Below, one piece after another: positions 42,588 through 50,190 of a stretch of 64,000 nt of DNA (its first letter is position 1; each line of letters starts with the position of its first letter). The DNA is from Actinomycetota bacterium (GTDB lineage: Bacteria > Actinomycetota > Acidimicrobiia > Acidimicrobiales > Ilumatobacteraceae). The DNA lies in contig WLHL01000003.1 of assembly GCA_009702755.1 (NCBI GenBank), positions 1 to 64,000 on the forward strand, written 5' to 3'. The position numbers and the translations under genes were made by a program. Under the pieces are notes generated by a model. That model was not told where the DNA came from. It did no database searches and saw only the letters and a list, made by a program, of their open reading frames with translations.

Positions 42588-43429
42588 TTGCACTAGAGGG
42601 TGACTTTGCCTACAGCTTCATTCTTGGAGTGTTGGCTGCTGTGAACCCTTGCGGTTTTGTCCTGCTCCCCACATACCTTTTGTATTACCTCGGTACGGAA
42701 CTGAACCGTGAACAAGAATCTCCTGCCACGACAGTGCGGCGAGGACTCACCGTGGGCGTTGCAGTCTCTAGTGGTTTTGTTGGTCTTTTCATTGTTGTCG
42801 GGATCATCTCGAGAGCATTCACCACAGTCATACGTGACAACGCTCAATATGCGGCACTGGTGATTGGTATTGCACTTGTCGCAATGGGCATTGCGATGTT
42901 TCGCGGTTGGAAACTACCTATCTCACAACCCAATGTGGCAATGCAGAAGCAACGCACATGGCGCAACATGTTTCTCTTTGGAATTGTCTATGCAGTTGCC
43001 TCCATTGGCTGCACCATCGGTCTTCTTGTATCCGTCATTCTCGGATCAGTCGGTCGACATGGTTTCGTATCAGGTGTGATCAGCATTGCTCTCTACGGAT
43101 TAGGCATGGGGCTCCTCGTCACATCACTCACCGTTGCTCTCGCCTTTGCACGATTCGGATTCGTGAGCAATCTCAAAAAGAGTTTCCCCATCTTTGACAA
43201 GGTCTCTGCGATTGCAGTGGTTCTTACAGGCCTCTATCTCACCTGGTACTGGTTCGGTGCCATCACAAACCGTGGCTCTGACGGAGTGATTGGTCGAGTG
43301 GAGAGACTGCAAACCGATGTTGCAGTTTTTCTCCAGAACACTGGTGCTTATGTGCTCGCAATTGTGTTCATCGCAATCATCGCAACTGCAGTCATCGTTA
43401 GCCGTCGATCTCCACAACGGGAGATGTAA
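42584..43429 (+). CDS. ccdA: Cytochrome c biogenesis/thiol-disulfide transporter CcdA
   Basis: A 281-residue membrane protein with about seven helices and the two redox Cys in conserved positions: VNPCGFVLLPTYL (helix 1) and ASIGCTIGLLVSV (helix 4). It carries reducing equivalents across the membrane to the lipoprotein encoded upstream. Relevant to this window because CtaC at 52 kb has a fused cytochrome c domain. GTG start. Confidence 0.92.
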   Translation: MIALEGDFAYSFILGVLAAVNPCGFVLLPTYLLYYLGTELNREQESPATTVRRGLTVGVAVSSGFVGLFIVVGIISRAFTTVIRDNAQYAALVIGIALVAMGIAMFRGWKLPISQPNVAMQKQRTWRNMFLFGIVYAVASIGCTIGLLVSVILGSVGRHGFVSGVISIALYGLGMGLLVTSLTVALAFARFGFVSNLKKSFPIFDKVSAIAVVLTGLYLTWYWFGAITNRGSDGVIGRVERLQTDVAVFLQNTGAYVLAIVFIAIIATAVIVSRRSPQREM

Positions 43430-44038
43430 GTGGAGTTATCAGATCTCCTCACGATGGATGGCGTGTCAGAACACTCCACGCTTCGTTCCACATTTGGTTT
43501 CATGGCCTTCCACGGTGGTGCCCTTGAAGAGATGACCGACATCGTTGCATCGCGAGCAGCTGAACGCGCGGGGGCTTCGTATTACGGCATTCAATTGCCC
43601 GACAATCTCGAATGGCATATTCCTTCGCACAAGGTCACCGCAGATCAGTCCCCTGCCCTCGGCGAGTTCTTGAGCCACGTGAACATCGTGATCACGGTGC
43701 ATGGCTTCGGACGCGCAGGGTTTTTCACATCACTCTTGTTAGGTGGTCGCAATCGACGCCTTGCTGCGCACTTATCGACATCGTTGCAGCATCATCTTCC
43801 GGCGTATCGCATTGTTGATGAACTCGACGACATTCCGCAGAACCTGCGTGGTCTGCACCAAGACAATCCGGTGAACTCAGTTCAACATGCGGGGGTGCAG
43901 TTAGAGCTTCCACCTCGCGTGCGTGGTTCGAGCCCGTTGTGGTGGGATTGGGAAGGCCCAGGCCTCACACCTCACACAGAATCACTGATTGATGCACTGG
44001 TGGACTGCGCCACCACCTGGCCCGACCTTCAGGACTAA
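43430..44038 (+). CDS. Poly-gamma-glutamate hydrolase family protein
   Basis: A 202-residue protein of the zinc-dependent PGA-hydrolase/DUF867 type: FMAFHGGALEEMTDIVASRAAERA, then WHIPSHKV, VNIVITVHGFGR and late HQDNPVNSVQHAGVQLELPPRVRG. In phages and Bacillus this fold cleaves poly-gamma-glutamate; here an unknown amide substrate is likely. It starts at GTG directly after the ccdA stop. Confidence 0.78.
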   Translation: MELSDLLTMDGVSEHSTLRSTFGFMAFHGGALEEMTDIVASRAAERAGASYYGIQLPDNLEWHIPSHKVTADQSPALGEFLSHVNIVITVHGFGRAGFFTSLLLGGRNRRLAAHLSTSLQHHLPAYRIVDELDDIPQNLRGLHQDNPVNSVQHAGVQLELPPRVRGSSPLWWDWEGPGLTPHTESLIDALVDCATTWPDLQD

Positions 44039-44680
44039 CTATTCCGGAATAGGAATTATGGGAATGCTGTACGGCAATGGGTCAATCGCCTTCTCGACGT
44101 ATTCCACATCCAGGCCAATCGCTGCAATCTGTTCACGCGAACGACGCCCACCTAAAGAGCGAAACAAGTCAAAGGTCGACACGCTTGATTCATTCACCTC
44201 TGCAATATCAATGCCGTCACGTGAATCAATAACTGTCTTGATAAAGCCAAGCCCCACCGTCACAGCAACACTGTCGCGTGCACCAGGCTGGCCTACTGCA
44301 TGTCGTACGTCATGTTCATGTGACGTCACATCAAACACAAACTGGGACAACGTCGGCTGAGGAATGTTGGGGAGAATCTGCAGGAATTGCGGACCTTGTG
44401 CCTCCCACGCATCTGCAAGATCTTTCAGTGAATCACCGCGGTGACGTTCTACCTGGCGCTGCGTCCACTCTTCACCGGCGACGCCTTCCATGTCACCCAA
44501 CATGATGGCTTCCGGCACACCCATCATGTGTGACACCGTTTCTTGCACTGTCCATTCCGGGCAATGCGGAACAATGATCTGCGCAGCATCTTCCGGCAGT
44601 CCGCGCAGCAATGCAATCATGCGTTCACGCAATTCAACGTACGCCTTGACAACTTCTTCTGCTGGTACGAGATACGACAT
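44039..44680 (-). CDS. Maleylpyruvate isomerase/DinB-like (mycothiol-type) protein
   Basis: A 213-residue protein of the MDMPI/DinB four-helix fold: AEEVVKAYVELRERMIALLRGLP, CPEWTVQETVSHMMGVPEAIML (metal His), and FDVTSHEHDVRHAVGQPGARD (HEHDVR, paired metal His). Members with this pattern are actinobacterial mycothiol-dependent isomerases or of unknown function. It abuts the convergent gene stop (TAA|CTA) and is 8 nt downstream of pdxH. Confidence 0.82.
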   Translation of the reverse strand: MSYLVPAEEVVKAYVELRERMIALLRGLPEDAAQIIVPHCPEWTVQETVSHMMGVPEAIMLGDMEGVAGEEWTQRQVERHRGDSLKDLADAWEAQGPQFLQILPNIPQPTLSQFVFDVTSHEHDVRHAVGQPGARDSVAVTVGLGFIKTVIDSRDGIDIAEVNESSVSTFDLFRSLGGRRSREQIAAIGLDVEYVEKAIDPLPYSIPIIPIPE

Positions 44681-44688
44681 ATTTCTCC

Positions 44689-45324
44689 TTAAGGCGCAAG
44701 GCGCTCGACGCGCCAGACAACTCCGTGACGCGTGTAGCGAAAACGATCATGTAAACGGCTGGGGCGACCCTGCCAGAACTCTGCACTGTCAATCGACAAC
44801 ACGTAGCCACCCCAATGTGGTGGTCGTGGCACATCTATGCCGTCGAACTTTTCGGTGAACTCTTCGACTAAGTCATTGAGTTGATCACGATTGCCAATCA
44901 CTTCAGATTGCGGTGACGCCCATGCGCCAATCTGTGATGAACGTGGCCGTGATGCGAAATATGCATCACTTGCTTCTTCTGTCGCTAACGAAATAGTCCC
45001 GCGAAGGCGAGCTGAACGATGCAACTGCAGCCATGCAAATGTCGCTGATGCTTCTGGATGCTCAGCAATCTGGGTGCCCTTCGTGCTCTGGCGATTCGTA
45101 AAGAACGTGATGCCATCGGTGTTGATGGTGCGAGCCAAAACAACACGGGCATCGGGAAAACCATCAGCAGCGATGGTGGACACCACCATCGCATTGGGCT
45201 CAGCAGCACCTGCTTCTTCAGCTTGGTGATACCAAAGATTCAGTTGGTCAATGGGGTTGGCCAATAGATCATCAATCTCAAGACCAGCGGTCTCATATTG
45301 AATGCGACGATCAGCAAGACCCAT
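44689..45324 (-). CDS. pdxH: Pyridoxamine 5'-phosphate oxidase
   Basis: A 211-residue PdxH: WYHQAEEAGAAEPNAMVVSTIAADGFPDARVVLAR, FFTNRQSTKGTQIAEHPEASATFAWL, RPRSSQIGAWASPQSEVI, PPHWGGYVLSIDSAEFWQGRPSRLHDR and a C-terminal VVWRVERLAP. It uses FMN and O2 to make pyridoxal 5'-phosphate. It sits 3 nt downstream of serS. Confidence 0.95.
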   Translation of the reverse strand: MGLADRRIQYETAGLEIDDLLANPIDQLNLWYHQAEEAGAAEPNAMVVSTIAADGFPDARVVLARTINTDGITFFTNRQSTKGTQIAEHPEASATFAWLQLHRSARLRGTISLATEEASDAYFASRPRSSQIGAWASPQSEVIGNRDQLNDLVEEFTEKFDGIDVPRPPHWGGYVLSIDSAEFWQGRPSRLHDRFRYTRHGVVWRVERLAP

Positions 45325-45327
45325 TGA

Positions 45328-46623
45328 TTACGCCTTTGGCGTGATGTGAGTGGAACCGCGCATATATGGCAATAACACGTCGGGAATCTTCACACTGCCG
45401 TCAGCCTGACGGAAGTTCTCACAGATTGCTGCCCACACACGAGGAACTGCAAGAGCAGAACCATTGAGAGTGTTCGCCACTTCTGTGCCCTTCTGACCTG
45501 TGCGCTTGAAACGAATATCACCGCGACGTGCTTGATAATCAGAGAACCACGAGACACTGCTGACTTCAAGCCAGTTATCGCAACCAGGTGCATACACTTC
45601 AATGTCGAAACTGCGGTGATGACTTCCGCCCATGTCGCCTGTGCAAATTTCAATGATGCGGTACGGCAAACCAAGACCAGCAATCAAACGCTCGGCGCGA
45701 TCACGTAATTCAATAAGCAACTCGGGTGATTGCTCAGGCGTCGCGAGAGCAAGAATTTCAACTTTGTCGAACTCATGTGCACGCAACATGCCGCGAGTAT
45801 CACGGCCAGCAGAACCTGCTTCGCGGCGGTAACAACTGCTGTACGCCATGAACCGTGCAGGCAAATCCGCTTCATCAACAACTTCACCTGCATACAACGA
45901 TGTCAACGGAACTTCGGCAGTCGGAATCGCCCACAAGTCATCGCGCTCAATGGCGTATGCATCGTCGGCAAACTTTGGCAATTGACCAGTTGCAGTCAAT
46001 GTTGCTGTCGTCACCAATGAAGGCGGACGAATCTCTTCGAATGCATCTGCGTTCATGTCAAGCGCGTACTGACACAGTGCTCGCGACAACGTTGCACCAA
46101 GCCCACGCTGCATGGTGAACATCGCACCTGAAATCTTCGTCGCACGTTCGTTATCGAGAATGCCCAATTCACGTGCGGTGTCCCAGTGTGCAACACGCTG
46201 ATGGTCTGCAAAAGTTGCAGGCATGTTGATAGGGCCCTTGATGATGGGGTTGTCCTCATCGCTCGAGCCATCAGGTGCATCCGGATGTGGCAGGTTCGGT
46301 ATCCGCAGCATCACTTGATGCAATGTGTCTTGCAGACCTTCGGTCTCACCCTGCAGAACCCGCTCACGCTCGCCCAATGCACGGCTGCGCTCCATCAGTT
46401 CTTCGGCTTCGTCGTTCTTCTTGTCCCGACGCAGCATGCCCACTTGCTTGGACAGGTCATTGACCTCGGCACGGATGGCATCGCGCTCCACTGTGATCTC
46501 ACGAACTCGGGAATCAAGGGCAACAGCCTCATCTATCTGGGCAAGCAGTTCGGGCTTGCCGCGACGAGCCAGGGCTTCTCTCACAACGTCAACGTTGGTG
46601 CGCAGTAGGCGAACATCAATCAC
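45328..46623 (-). CDS. serS: Seryl-tRNA synthetase
   Basis: A 431-residue class II synthetase: an N-terminal antiparallel coiled coil (about 30-105), motif 2 region FMAYSSCYRREAGSAGRDTRGMLRAHEFDKVE, DMGGSHHRSFDIEVYAPG, EVSSVSWFSDYQARR and motif 3 LNGSALAVPRVWAAICENF. GTG 46623 begins VIDVRLLRTNVDVV, the family's usual start, and has TAGCCT 7 nt upstream; the ORF-track start at 46671 is too early. Confidence 0.96.
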   Translation of the reverse strand: MIDVRLLRTNVDVVREALARRGKPELLAQIDEAVALDSRVREITVERDAIRAEVNDLSKQVGMLRRDKKNDEAEELMERSRALGERERVLQGETEGLQDTLHQVMLRIPNLPHPDAPDGSSDEDNPIIKGPINMPATFADHQRVAHWDTARELGILDNERATKISGAMFTMQRGLGATLSRALCQYALDMNADAFEEIRPPSLVTTATLTATGQLPKFADDAYAIERDDLWAIPTAEVPLTSLYAGEVVDEADLPARFMAYSSCYRREAGSAGRDTRGMLRAHEFDKVEILALATPEQSPELLIELRDRAERLIAGLGLPYRIIEICTGDMGGSHHRSFDIEVYAPGCDNWLEVSSVSWFSDYQARRGDIRFKRTGQKGTEVANTLNGSALAVPRVWAAICENFRQADGSVKIPDVLLPYMRGSTHITPKA

Positions 46624-46630
46624 AGAAATG

Positions 46631-46636
46631 AGGCTA
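46631..46636 (-). promoter_or_regulatory. -10 element TAGCCT of serS-pdxH
   Basis: TAGCCT-CATTTCT-GTG on the minus strand, 7-nt gap. It faces the ABC-operon element across a 66-bp divergent region. Confidence 0.6.
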
Positions 46637-46677
46637 CCTGCCCGCCCTTTACGGGGTCGGGGTGAATACATCAGGCG

Positions 46678-46683
46678 TATTGT
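46678..46683 (+). promoter_or_regulatory. -10 element TATTGT of the ABC exporter operon
   Basis: TATTGT-GGAGGG-GTG: 6-nt gap. GGAGGG touches the GTG, so it cannot act as an ordinary ribosome site at this start. Confidence 0.55.
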
Positions 46684-46689
46684 GGAGGG

Positions 46690-47586
46690 GTGTCCGTTGT
46701 CGTTGAAAATCTCACTGTCCGTTACGGCAGTCTCACGGCCGTTGACAATGTCTCCTTTGAAGCCCCCACAGGGGCAGTCACTGTGGTTCTCGGGCCCAAT
46801 GGCGCAGGAAAGACCAGCACCATTGAGGTGTGTGAAGGCTTTCGTGAGCCGGCGCAGGGAACCATCAGAGTCCTTGGATTAGACCCGCGTACTCAACACC
46901 CACAACTCACCCACCTCATGGGGGTCATGCTGCAGGGCGGGGGCGTGTACCCCAGCGCTCGTGTCGGAGATGTGATCCGCCACTTCTGTGCCCTGTACGG
47001 CAAGAAGGTTGATGCCGCTGCCCTTATCGAACAAGTGGGGCTCACAAGCCGAGTGAAGAGCACCTGGCGACGCCTCTCTGGGGGCGAACAGCAACGCGTG
47101 TCGCTCGCCCTGGCCCTCGCTGGAGACCCCCAGGTTGTCTTCCTCGACGAGCCCACTTCGGGCGTCGACATTGATGGACGCGACACCATCCGCGACATCA
47201 TCGCTGCTCTTTCGCAACGAGGAACCACTGTTGTCCTCGCCTCTCACGACATGGCAGAGGCCGAACGGGTTGCCAGTCATGCGGTCCTCTTTCAAGAAGG
47301 TCGCGTGATTGCCCAAGGTGCCATCGCCGATCTCACAGGGGTTCGCAAACGTTTCCGATTTACATCGGTTGCCACTATCGACACCACTGAGCTTGCAGGC
47401 GCAGCCGGCAGCCCCGCACACCACATGGGTGATGGTGTCTATGAGATTGCAGCAGAGTCATCACCACGTCTTGTCGGTCGCGTCACGCAGTGGCTTGCAG
47501 AACAAGGCCTCCCCCTCCTCAGTGTTGATATGGGTCAAGAGTCTTTGGAAGATGCATACCGACGGATGACAGGTGGTCGCCGATGA
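46690..47586 (+). CDS. ABC transporter ATP-binding protein (ABC-2 export type)
   Basis: A 298-residue ATPase: Walker A GPNGAGKTSTIEV, Q-loop region LMGVMLQGGGVYP, signature RLSGGEQQRVSLAL, Walker B VVFLDEPTSGVD, and switch His ASHDMAE, with a C-terminal extension as in DrrA-type exporters. It pairs with the permease that overlaps it by ATGA. The substrate (drug or lipid) is unknown. Confidence 0.93.
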   Translation: MSVVVENLTVRYGSLTAVDNVSFEAPTGAVTVVLGPNGAGKTSTIEVCEGFREPAQGTIRVLGLDPRTQHPQLTHLMGVMLQGGGVYPSARVGDVIRHFCALYGKKVDAAALIEQVGLTSRVKSTWRRLSGGEQQRVSLALALAGDPQVVFLDEPTSGVDIDGRDTIRDIIAALSQRGTTVVLASHDMAEAERVASHAVLFQEGRVIAQGAIADLTGVRKRFRFTSVATIDTTELAGAAGSPAHHMGDGVYEIAAESSPRLVGRVTQWLAEQGLPLLSVDMGQESLEDAYRRMTGGRR

Positions 47587-48305
47587 AGCGCATTATGTTG
47601 CAATTGCGCGCCGAACTGATGTTGCTCGCCCGAAATGGTGAACAACTCCTTCTCACGCTGATCATCCCCGTCATCCTGCTGGCGTTCTTTGGATCCGTTG
47701 ATGTGTTGCCCAGTGGTGACACAGAACCATTGAACTTCCTTGTGCCCGGCGTTCTCGCTGTCGCCATCATGAGTACCTCAATGGTGAGCCTCGGAATCGC
47801 CACTGGCTTTGAGCGGTCATATCTCGTTCTCAAACGCCTCGGCGCCACGCCACTGTCGAAATCGCAATTGGTTATCGCGAAAATTCTCTCGGTGTTCGTT
47901 GTTGAACTTTTACAAGCAGCTGTTCTCTTGCCGATTGGTCTTCTCCTCGGATGGAATCCTGCGGGCAACATATGGCCACTCGCAATCGCAGCGGTCTTCC
48001 TCGGTACAGCATCATTTGCTGGAGTCGGGCTCATCCTCGCAGGTCGACTACGCGCTGAGATCAATCTGGCAGCTCAAAACGGTCTGTATTTGCTGCTTCT
48101 TTTGCTCGGTGGAATGATCATCCCACGCGATTCACTTCCCGGATTCCTCAGCTCTGCAGCATCAGTGTTGCCATCAACCGGACTGGCCGACCTCTTACGT
48201 TCCACTCTGAATGGCAGTGGTCCGCTCTTGCAACCATTCATCGTGCTTGCGGTGTGGGGCACATTGGCCCCTGCACTTGCCGCGAAACGTTTCCGCTGGA
48301 GTTAG
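47583..48305 (+). CDS. ABC-2 type transporter permease
   Basis: A 240-residue membrane protein with six predicted helices in the ABC2_membrane layout: MLLARNGEQLLLTLIIPVILLAFFG, FLVPGVLAVAIMSTSMVSLGIATGFERSYLVLKRLGATPLSKSQLV, and GMIIPRDSLPGFLSSAASVLPSTGLADLLR. Works with the ATPase encoded upstream. Its TAG overlaps the convergent ctaG stop. Confidence 0.9.
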   Translation: MKRIMLQLRAELMLLARNGEQLLLTLIIPVILLAFFGSVDVLPSGDTEPLNFLVPGVLAVAIMSTSMVSLGIATGFERSYLVLKRLGATPLSKSQLVIAKILSVFVVELLQAAVLLPIGLLLGWNPAGNIWPLAIAAVFLGTASFAGVGLILAGRLRAEINLAAQNGLYLLLLLLGGMIIPRDSLPGFLSSAASVLPSTGLADLLRSTLNGSGPLLQPFIVLAVWGTLAPALAAKRFRWS

Positions 48306-49237
48306 TTCGTCGGCTCACTCGCTGGACGAGTGCGATCAAACGCTGCTTCCACTTCTGAATACATCAGTGGCGGTTCTGTACCGACGACTTCTGCATCAGG
48401 TATCTGATCAGCATGGTCATACGACTGTTCTTGAAAGAACGAACCCATAAAGCGTTTGAAGAAGATGTAGATGATGATTCCCCACATGAGGGATGATCCA
48501 CCAAGCTTCATGATTCCACCAGCAGCTTGTTGGTCACTCAGAACGCTGATGCCACCGACGCGCACAATCGTGTCGTAGTGCTTGTACACAGCGCCTTCGG
48601 CAAAGGTCAGCCAACCTGCAGGAATCGTTGGAATTAAAGAGGTGCCGAAGAGATAAATCATCTTCGCACCATCAGACATTCGCCATTCGCGAATTGGTCC
48701 ACACACCGGAGTCCAGAACATCAACGACGTAAAGACCACTAGAACGTGCAACGAGTAATGCAACGGGCCACCGTCGGCACTTCGATTCACAATCTGGGGA
48801 ATATGCGTAATCATGAGTGTGCAGTTGTACACAACGACTCCGACCACCGGACGCGTAAGAACTCTGACCACCTTGTACGTGAGCCCCTTGCCAATGAGCA
48901 AACGGAAAAGCCATTCCGGTGTTGCCAACAAGGCCAACGGCGGAATGATGTACGTAAGAATCATGTGCTGCACCATGTGCATTGAGTACAGATACTCTTC
49001 CGCCAAGTCGTGCATGGGCCAGTCACTCGCCAACCACAACAACGCAATCATCACAATGAATGTGGTCTTTTGCCGGCGACTAATGACCTTGCCTTCAGGG
49101 GCGACCTTGGGCCCCAGAACGCGCACGGTGTACACAAAGGCAGCAATAAGCCCGATGATCAGTACCCAGACTTCTGGGTGGAACTGGTACCGCCAGGGGT
49201 CCGGGTTTGTTGTGGGTTCTATAGCGGCGAAGAACAC
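48302..49237 (-). CDS. ctaG: Cytochrome c oxidase assembly protein CtaG
   Basis: A 311-residue membrane protein of the Caa3_CtaG family: about seven helices, with SDWPMHDLAEEYLYSMHMVQHMILTYIIPPL, HYSLHVLVVFTSLMFWTPVCGP and a His/Met-rich character suited to copper handling. In Bacillus CtaG is needed for active caa3 oxidase, probably in CuB insertion. Last gene of the oxidase operon. Starts at GTG. Confidence 0.88.
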   Translation of the reverse strand: MFFAAIEPTTNPDPWRYQFHPEVWVLIIGLIAAFVYTVRVLGPKVAPEGKVISRRQKTTFIVMIALLWLASDWPMHDLAEEYLYSMHMVQHMILTYIIPPLALLATPEWLFRLLIGKGLTYKVVRVLTRPVVGVVVYNCTLMITHIPQIVNRSADGGPLHYSLHVLVVFTSLMFWTPVCGPIREWRMSDGAKMIYLFGTSLIPTIPAGWLTFAEGAVYKHYDTIVRVGGISVLSDQQAAGGIMKLGGSSLMWGIIIYIFFKRFMGSFFQEQSYDHADQIPDAEVVGTEPPLMYSEVEAAFDRTRPASEPTN

Positions 49238-49255
49238 CGTCGACCCAACTCTCTA

Positions 49256-49561
49256 CTAGGAGATGAAGAACTTAAACGTTGCGAGTGCAGTGATGTACAC
49301 AAACAACGCAAGGCCCAAGCCTGTGTAAAACAAGAATGTGAAAATCTTGCTATCAAACTTCAAGTGCATGAAGTACGACACGACCATCACAAACTTGACC
49401 ACCATCATGATCATCAATGAAGGCATGAAGAGCGGCCCGAAGTCAACGTAATACGTAGAGACTTCAAGCGCAGTAATCGCCGCCAAGATGATCGCAATCT
49501 TGATGTACCCGGCATCTGTCATACCGTGTTCGTGTTCGTGCTGTTCAGTAGATGTACTCAT
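49256..49561 (-). CDS. Cytochrome c oxidase subunit IV (CyoD/COX4-like)
   Basis: A 101-residue protein with a His-rich cytoplasmic start (TEQHEHEHGM) and three helices: YIKIAIILAAITALEVSTYYV, LMIMMVVKFVMVVSYFMHLKFD and FTFLFYTGLGLALFVYITAL. The MHLKFD motif is typical of the small COX4_pro/CyoD subunits. A GAGGG site precedes ATG 49561; the longer ORF lies in ctaE. Confidence 0.85.
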   Translation of the reverse strand: MSTSTEQHEHEHGMTDAGYIKIAIILAAITALEVSTYYVDFGPLFMPSLMIMMVVKFVMVVSYFMHLKFDSKIFTFLFYTGLGLALFVYITALATFKFFIS

Positions 49562-49575
49562 GACGTCCCTCGCTA

Positions 49576-50190
49576 TCAGGATGGAATCAGGTAAACGAGA
49601 GTGAAGATAATGATCCACACCACGTCAACGAAGTGCCAATAAAGACCTACAAGTTCAACAACCTCAGCCTTAGTGCCAGTGATCTTGTTCTTGCGAATAA
49701 TGCCCACGGTGGAAAGCAACATGAGCACGCCAACCGACACGTGAATTCCGTGGAATCCAGTCAATGTGTAGAAGCTCGAGCCAAAGAGGCTGGTGGAGAA
49801 TCCGAGACCTTCACGAATGAAAGCGGTGAATTCGTAGACCTGGCCGCCAACAAAGGTCGCACCCAACACTGCGGTGATGGTGAGCCACAAGTTTGTACGG
49901 CTGTCATCGCCACGCTGAGCTGACGATACGGCCAACACCATTGTGAGAGAAGACATCAACAAAACAAAACTGCTGATCGACGTGAAAGGAATGTCGAAGA
50001 TTGCCATCGGATGTGGTCCGTCGGAGACACGACCTCGATACAACATGTAGGTGGAGATGAGGCCACCAAAGAGAAGGCATTCTGAGCCCAAGAACAGCCA
50101 CATCGCCAACTTGTTGTTGGTGAGGCCGGTGGACGTTTCGTGACCGTGTTCTGACGCGTGGTCAGCTGTGTGTGTTGCTGTCTCAGCCAA
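49576..50190 (-). CDS. ctaE: Cytochrome c oxidase subunit III
   Basis: A five-helix subunit III of about 204 residues: TNNKLAMWLFLGSECLLFGGLISTYMLYRGR, QVYEFTAFIREGLGFSTSLFGSSFYTLTGFHGIHVSVG and LVGLYWHFVDVVWIIIFTLVYLIPS. The start is uncertain. A strong GAAGGAG lies 10 nt before TTG 50190, which overlaps the ctaD stop, so I prefer it; ATG 50217 in the same frame is the alternative. Confidence 0.92.
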   Translation of the reverse strand: MAETATHTADHASEHGHETSTGLTNNKLAMWLFLGSECLLFGGLISTYMLYRGRVSDGPHPMAIFDIPFTSISSFVLLMSSLTMVLAVSSAQRGDDSRTNLWLTITAVLGATFVGGQVYEFTAFIREGLGFSTSLFGSSFYTLTGFHGIHVSVGVLMLLSTVGIIRKNKITGTKAEVVELVGLYWHFVDVVWIIIFTLVYLIPS

